A DNA stretch of 64,000 nt from Macrosoma leucophasiata (Eukaryota > Arthropoda > Insecta > Lepidoptera > Hedylidae). The notes beneath the pieces are model-generated. The model worked only from the letters and a program-made list of their open reading frames with translations, did not search any database and was not told where the DNA came from. Positions 58,663 through 64,000 of the stretch are shown piece by piece (the stretch's first letter is position 1; each line of letters starts with the position of its first letter). The DNA is taken from positions 7,026,001 through 7,090,000 of the forward strand of contig JAWQUS010000003.1 of the NCBI GenBank assembly GCA_036365455.1, read 5' to 3'. The translations under genes and the position numbers were made by a program.

Positions 58663-59489
58663 GTTACCACGATAGTATTTTCGGTGGTCCTGTGCACTGA
58701 GCAGACCCAGGCAGGGTCTGTTGGGGTGTTCAGTTTTCTACGTTTAACATAACATTTCTAAACTTTATCGACGGGAGCAGTTTCCGTCGCGAATGAGCAA
58801 GACTAAACGAACTTAACAAAACGAGAGACCAAAACCAGAGAATATGTAATATGAATAATGCTACTGAAACTAGGTGCCTTTGTGATGATTTAATGGTAGA
58901 CTGCGCAAAAAAAAAATGTTTAGAAACTGTACATTGGGTTTACACTTACTAATTCACCTAAGTATGTATACATTTCTGAAAAAAGTCAATGCTGAATTAC
59001 TTTGATACTACTTGAATTGAAGGACGACACGACACACTTTTCAAAAGTAAGTATAAATGCATTGTTCTATAAAATGAATAAAATTTTTTTACAAACAACT
59101 TTTTACGAAGTTGTAAGAATTAACCACGGAAACAATAAGAGAAATAAAAAGTTATTTTCTGCCGTCATCATCTATTGCACGTTGTATTTGAATATAATCT
59201 TGTTTTCCGATTACGGATTGTCACATTGGCCTAAATTAATTAATTAATACATGTTTAATGACATCATGGGTTAAATAACATGTAATTGCAATACCTTTTG
59301 CACTAGATAATCAGACCATTTGGCATTAGCAAATATAGCCGATTACTCACTCGCTTGGTGTCACAGGTGATCGAAATGCCACGTAGGAACTGCTAGTACA
59401 GTTGGTAGGATGCGAACTAAATAGTTATCTCGACTATTATACCTACTTGAAATAAAACTATTTTTACGGATTTATCTCGCGTATATTAA

Positions 59490-59580
59490 ACTAAAATGAT
59501 TTTTAAAATCAACCCGACGTTTCGGTCGCTTTTCAGCTTCCGTGGTCCCGGGCAGACTGAGGTGACATTTGTCTGACAGA
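59490..59580 (+). repeat. Dispersed repeat fragment
   Basis: CCGACGTTTCGGTCGCTTTT followed by CAGCTTCCGTGGTCCCGGG and CAGACTGAGGTGACA is a sequence found repeatedly in moth genomes. No coding content. Confidence 0.45.
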
Positions 59581-60908
59581 AGTTTGAAAAAATTATATGT
59601 AGCTACCTCCATCGGTTTCGTAAACGCCTTGCGTAGCGTTCAGGATTAACACATAGTTACAAAATAGTTTTATTTACATGAGTGTAGCTCGCGAAAACCT
59701 AAGAACATATCATATTATACCTACTTCATAGCAAAATTAAGTATATAGGTAATATAGAGACTTTTGCCAGTTTTACAATCGATTAACATATAACAAGGCA
59801 CAAGGTTTATAAGTAGGTATGCCTACCACGTTACCTTTAAACACCCTAGTATATTTTATATAATAACTACACTATTACATATTTCTATTTATATACATAA
59901 TGAACACACGCAGCACACTGTATTGTTGTTATGATACACAGTTTAATTAGATTTCAATAGAAACCACCTTTATTTACAACACAATAAAAGCAATTTGAGC
60001 GAAACCGCCTCAAATCTATTGATTTGATGTTAATAACAATTTTCGATTTGCGGGTCGCAGACGCTGATGTCGACATCACCAGACGGTGCCTTCGGGTCCA
60101 GCCTTCATTGTGGACCGTTCACCTGGCGAGGCCAACAGTCACGGCTGGTCATGGCAGTTCAATATTTTTTATTCTGTGTAGGTACCTGGTGTTCAATGAG
60201 TAGGTACCTACAACACTCTCTTAGGAATTGAGGCTTGCAAATTATTCACACACATCAAAAAAGGAGATTTCGTTATTGTATTCAATTATATTCAATCACA
60301 AGTATCACAACCTACGTAGGTATGTAATAAACATCAAAATTAAAACCAACGGTTTATTTACTACAATTTCTCAATATTTACCTACTTAAAACTAGGTTAA
60401 CATTCGTTTCACAATGTCAGTTAACTCTTATCTGAGACACAAATATGGTTTGATGGACTTTCTATAGATAGAGAAATTGTCAAATCACATTTATCACCAA
60501 GATAAGCGGCGAACCATTGATTGTAAAACAGGTTATATTGTTCTCTAGTAATCTTTCATAAACGATTCCGACGTTACAAGCTTAGGGCGTGATTCGTAGA
60601 CCGCATTACGGCTTTACAGGACTTAGAATCAGAATCACAGACCGCACTACGACTTTACTTTGAGCAAAGTACGCTTCGAACTGTCAAAACTCATACTTGT
60701 CATACTCAAACTCATACTCCTACTCGTATTTATCTTATACCTACTGACAGTTCTAAGCATACATTGCTCAAAGTAAAGTAAAGTAGTGCGGTCTGCGAAT
60801 CTCGCAATTAAAGTCTAATTTTCAATATTTCGTCTAAAATCTCACTTTACGTTGGGATTATCTACACTTTTTTTTTTTTATTTTAAAGAAAAATGGAAAG
60901 AAAAATTT

Positions 60909-60956
60909 GACTTCAGGCGAGACTCGAACTCGCGGCCTACTGGGAATCTAGTCCAG
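60909..60956 (-). tRNA. Partial tRNA-like sequence
   Basis: The 3' two thirds (anticodon arm, T arm, acceptor 3' strand) of the same tRNA-like sequence, cut off at CTGGACTAG.. where the inverted arm ends. Not functional. Confidence 0.4.
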
Positions 60957-61039
60957 TAGTAGTTGGTAATAGATGGCGCTGCTGCTACCATAAAATCAAT
61001 GCAATAAATGTGAAGGAAAGATTTGACATATCGGGCAGG

Positions 61040-61114
61040 ACTTCAGTAGCTCAATTGGAAGAGCGGCTGGACTAGATTCCCAGTAGGCCGCGAGTTCGAG
61101 TCTCGCCTGAAGTC
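61040..61114 (+). tRNA. tRNA-like sequence, unit 1
   Basis: 75 bases with 7-bp acceptor pairing (ACTTCAG/CTGAAGT), D arm GCTC/GAGC, T arm GCGAG/CTCGC, intact box A (TAGCTCAATTGG) and box B (GTTCGAGTC), and a T5 run 3 bases downstream (61118-61122) that could end pol III transcription. The anticodon loop CTAGATT sits on a stem with an A-C mismatch; read with U33 it gives AGA. The short variable region argues against a serine tRNA. Identity is therefore open: a drifting tRNA gene or a SINE-like relic. Confidence 0.5.
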
Positions 61115-61351
61115 AAATTTTTCTTTCCATTTTTCTTTAAAATAAAAATATATTTCACAAGCATGTGTTAATGCGAAATAATATAAAAAAAACATTTATT
61201 AAGGGTAAAAGCGACTTATTTACGATATTCAATAAACTGCAAAGTCTATTATATCGGTTGCCTAACTAGCATAGTTGGTAATAGATGGCGCTGCTGCTAC
61301 CATAAAAGCAATGCAATAAATGTGAAGGAAAGATTTGACATATCGGGCAGG

Positions 61352-61426
61352 ACTTCAGTAGCTCAATTGGAAGAGCGGCTGGACTAGATTCCCAGTAGGC
61401 CGCGAGTTCGAGTCTCGCCTGAAGTC
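61352..61426 (+). tRNA. tRNA-like sequence, unit 2
   Basis: Identical in the 75 bases to unit 1, with the same flanks and T5 run. The identity of both copies shows either a recent tandem duplication or continued homogenisation. Confidence 0.5.
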
Positions 61427-61458
61427 AAATTTTTCTTTCCATTTTTCTTTAAAATAAA

Positions 61459-63085
61459 AATATATTTCACAAGCATGTATTAAAGCGAAATAATATAAAA
61501 AAACAATTATCTACATTTTACTTAGTAAACAATAAGAAAAGTAAAACTGTGTTAAGAAGTTTAATTCGCCTGTGAAACAAAATGAACGTTGTAAGTTCGA
61601 CTGCAAGTCAAAGTAAAGTCGTATGCGGTCTGTGAATCTCGCCCTTCGAGCGCCAACTTTACTGTGTTACGCAACGCGAGAAATGAAAAGTGAAAATGTG
61701 AATAGCATTATCGCCATAATAATAACAAAAATTCATCGCAGTAACTTTCGTGGATGTCGTAACAGGTTATTCGAACGGGGCCATCGGAGTGGGTATAAAT
61801 AACAGTTAATTTCTCGTATCACGCTCCGTTAGGTCTCGTCGCGTGCCCGCCAACCTTCCTGCTTCGCTTCGACAGCTAACAATCTTTTGTACGTTACTAG
61901 GTACCAAGGTCTGGGAATCGATTCAGAAAAAGTGTACGTGTGTGCATCCATATATATGGCAATATTATTGATAACGTTCTGAGATATAACCTACAAGTTT
62001 TACCTCACTTCCCAATCATGAAATGATTGAAATTGGAATGTAATATCTTTTAAATTTTGCAAGCAACATTTAAAATATTTTGACTCAAGTTTCGGAGAAA
62101 GTTTGAGATTAAATTTTCCAAACCTAGGTTACCTACTTACCTAGCTATCCTAGACAATATGGTAATAAGGCGTCATGGAGCTGGTCTGACAATGCAGTCA
62201 AAAGGACGTTATATTTATACGAACTCTGAAATGAAACAAGAAAATCCCGTGATTGGACTTGTTTGATTTGTTACGAAAAAACAATAACGAATTTGTTACG
62301 AAACAACCTTGTAGAGCCTAGGGTCTGAAAAATTCGTCTATATTTCTTTAGGAAGGTGTATTTTTTAAAATGACAATGCATCGACAAATTAAAATCTTTA
62401 TACTGTGTGATTCATTCTATGCTAAAGCGAACTAAGTGTTTACATTACTTGCCTTATCTTGCTCTTATCGGTCGCTCATTTAGGTGTTCAACTTAAGTTC
62501 AATAAGAAAGTTTATAACCTTGGGCTATTGCTCATTAAATATTTGAATTGCAAATCATGTTAAGTATTATACAATAGAACAAACTCAGCTATCCTTTATG
62601 AAACTGATGCTTCTCCGAAATTCAAAGTGAAGGTAAAGGTATCTACCTACAACTGAGTAGGGAGTTTATAATAAAATTTGGCAATTGTTAGCTGAAATCT
62701 GAAAAATAAATATCTACATTTGCACAAGTATTATACGACAATTATAAACTACACGGGTCGCGGGAGACACCTACATCGAATAGTGCTGCCGATATCCCAA
62801 TACCTTCTGGAAATTCACTCAATTTTAACGCTGTCAGAGAATATGTAATAATACTACGCTGTATTTTCTCCTACATAAGTCTTTAAACTCTGATTAATTA
62901 TTATGTGTTATAGTTATGAGCAAAATAACACATAGATATACATAACGTTACAGTTGTTAATTCATTACATTCTAATAAGCAACGACAAAGACAAATAGAA
63001 CGCGACGTGTCTTTGTCTTTCTTGTTTATATCCACATCATATACCTAGTAGTATACATAGACAGTTTAAATATGGCATGCAGGAT
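61459..63085. other. Non-coding; TATA-like word at 61795
   Basis: No gene recognised. GGGTATAAATAACAG near 61792, followed by a GC-richer 80 bases (CGTCGCGTGCCCGCC near 61838), has the look of a core promoter, but no downstream exon can be identified. The rest is AT-rich. Confidence 0.35.
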
Positions 63086-63333
63086 CAGGGGTGCGACCGC
63101 CTGTCGACATTGCTGTTGTTGTTGTCATTGCTGTCAAATTTTCATGTCGATTTTTACTTTAACGAAATAACAATAATCGAAATAATCTACCATTATCGCT
63201 TGTTTCTCACCTACGAAAGCAAGAAAAATAATCAGAATATCACTACTGCTTTTAAAGGAGCTTACAAATCGACATGAAATTTTGACAGCAATTACAACGA
63301 CAATAGCAATGTCGATAGGCGGTCGCACCCCTG
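63086..63333. mobile_element. hAT-like MITE with long inverted ends
   Basis: CAGGGGTGCGACCGCCT at the left and its complement at the right are perfect over 17 bp. Pairing continues through GTCGACATTGCTGTTGT and TGACAGCAAT..ATTGCTGTCA to about 75 bp per arm. The CAGGGGT terminus is hAT-like, but an 8-bp target duplication is not clear. It is 248 bp. Confidence 0.8.
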
Positions 63334-64000
63334 GCCCATCTATAGAGACATCGAAATAAAATCAGTAGGTAGGTACATATCAAAGCAAAGTAGAAAACAT
63401 GTGAAATGTAAATTTTAAGGGGCACCTTTTCCTTTCAAGATAATTTAAAAATCAATCAACAGTCTATGATGATAAATAAATCATCAGGTTCGAACTGAGA
63501 TCTCGAAAATTCCACAGTCAAAATTCACTAAAATATTTATTTACACATAACGGCCACAGCACAACAGATTTTCTTCGTGTGCCCATTTTCCAAAGGTCGC
63601 ATTAAGGCGGAATGGGTTATATGGGATGCTAAGAATGCGGGACAAGTGAGACACGGGCGGAAGAAACCGTGCGTGACCGTCAGTGTCCTACAGTGTTCCG
63701 AATACAAAACATTTAGATCGATAGCGTAGAGTGTGGAGTGTGGAGCGAGCTCAATCGCTGAAAGACGCGGAAGTCATGCTAACAATCTCTGCGGATACTG
63801 AAATGTTGAATTGACGATGTATGTTCGTAAAAAAAAAATTGTATGTGATGGATTGACTCTAGAAATGAAGGTGACGGGCTAAACCTACTTACAAAGCGGA
63901 ATGAGTTTCCCTTTATCTAATCTATCCAAGCAATTCGCTGGAATCTTAGAATTGAAATATGTGTATACATATTTGTATTATGTGTATGCATTTACTGAAC
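63334..64000. other. Non-coding stretch at the window end
   Basis: No gene or element recognised. 63590-63790 is less AT-rich without an open exon-like frame. Confidence 0.4.

Larger units (their letters stand above)
58175..60880. other. Non-coding stretch with hairpin and repeat fragments
   Basis: No gene recognised. 58290-58500 is less AT-rich and contains TAATTAGTGTGGGG near 58382, possibly regulatory. 60050-60165 is also GC-richer without a recognisable exon. The hairpin 58600-58662 and a repeat at 59490-59580 are listed separately. Confidence 0.4.
60881..61458. repeat. Inverted plus tandem array of a tRNA-bearing unit
   Basis: A minus-strand arm (60881-60956) holds the 3' part of the tRNA-like sequence. 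Two direct copies follow, the tRNA-like parts starting at 61040 and 61352 (period 312 bases). Each is preceded by GGTAATAGATGGCGCTGCTG and GACATATCGGGCAGG and followed by TCAAATTTTTCTTTCCAT and CACAAGCATGT. The two direct units are almost identical. The same unit, inverted, is at 12405-12730. Confidence 0.8.

Noticed and set aside
60881..61458. CRISPR-like or satellite array
   Set aside because: Only two direct units, 312 bases each, with a tRNA-like core; not short regularly spaced repeats.
61792..61850. Core promoter at TATAAATA
   Set aside because: No downstream exon or conserved initiator at the right distance; kept only as a note in the region entry.

Overview
This window looks like nuclear DNA of a lepidopteran insect (moth or butterfly). 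It is AT-rich, full of the short GGTAGGTA/TACCTACC words common in moth non-coding DNA, and crowded with repeat types typical of the order: small Helitrons with A/T-flanked TC...CTAG ends, CR1-like LINE tails, RTE tails, tRNA-headed SINEs and many short inverted-repeat (MITE) elements. The species cannot be named from the sequence. Introns are long and most of the window is intronic or intergenic; family names below are from recognition, not from a database search.

Host gene content is low. Two well-supported exons on the minus strand (19536-19685 and 11155-11268) join in phase 0 and encode the N-terminal region of a KDM3/JHDM2-type histone H3K9 demethylase. The 8.27-kb intron between them holds a Helitron, a tRNA-like inverted-repeat element and a broken CR1/jockey-like LINE. 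The catalytic part of the gene would lie to the left of the window; no further exon was recognised in 1-11154. A CpG-rich block at about 29.56-29.79 kb is a candidate promoter or first exon; a second GC-rich block lies at 8.62-9.08 kb.

The rest is a layered transposon landscape. Main items: a broken CR1-like LINE (13.61-16.60 kb); a RTE-type reverse transcriptase fragment (39.65-40.40 kb) lying inside a roughly 3-kb pogo-like element (38.66-41.69 kb) that encodes a pipsqueak-type helix-turn-helix joined directly to a PHD-like finger with no DDE catalytic domain; a 2.1-kb fold-back with two 731-bp arms and a Helitron in its loop (43.12-45.22 kb); a broken mariner (57.37-58.17 kb); and a tandem plus inverted set of tRNA-like units (60.88-61.46 kb) related to one at 12.4 kb. 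Two dispersed short retroposon families recur. Family A has a poly(A) tail, is about 290 bp long and is seen in roughly 17 pieces. Family B is a tRNA-headed SINE of about 310 bp. At 3.99-4.63 kb a family A copy sits inside a family B copy.

The most unusual signal is the pogo-like element: a DNA-binding plus zinc-finger protein without a transposase core, surrounded by nine copies of a GGGGTCA-N-TTGAGC-like motif close to its ends and inside its predicted intron.
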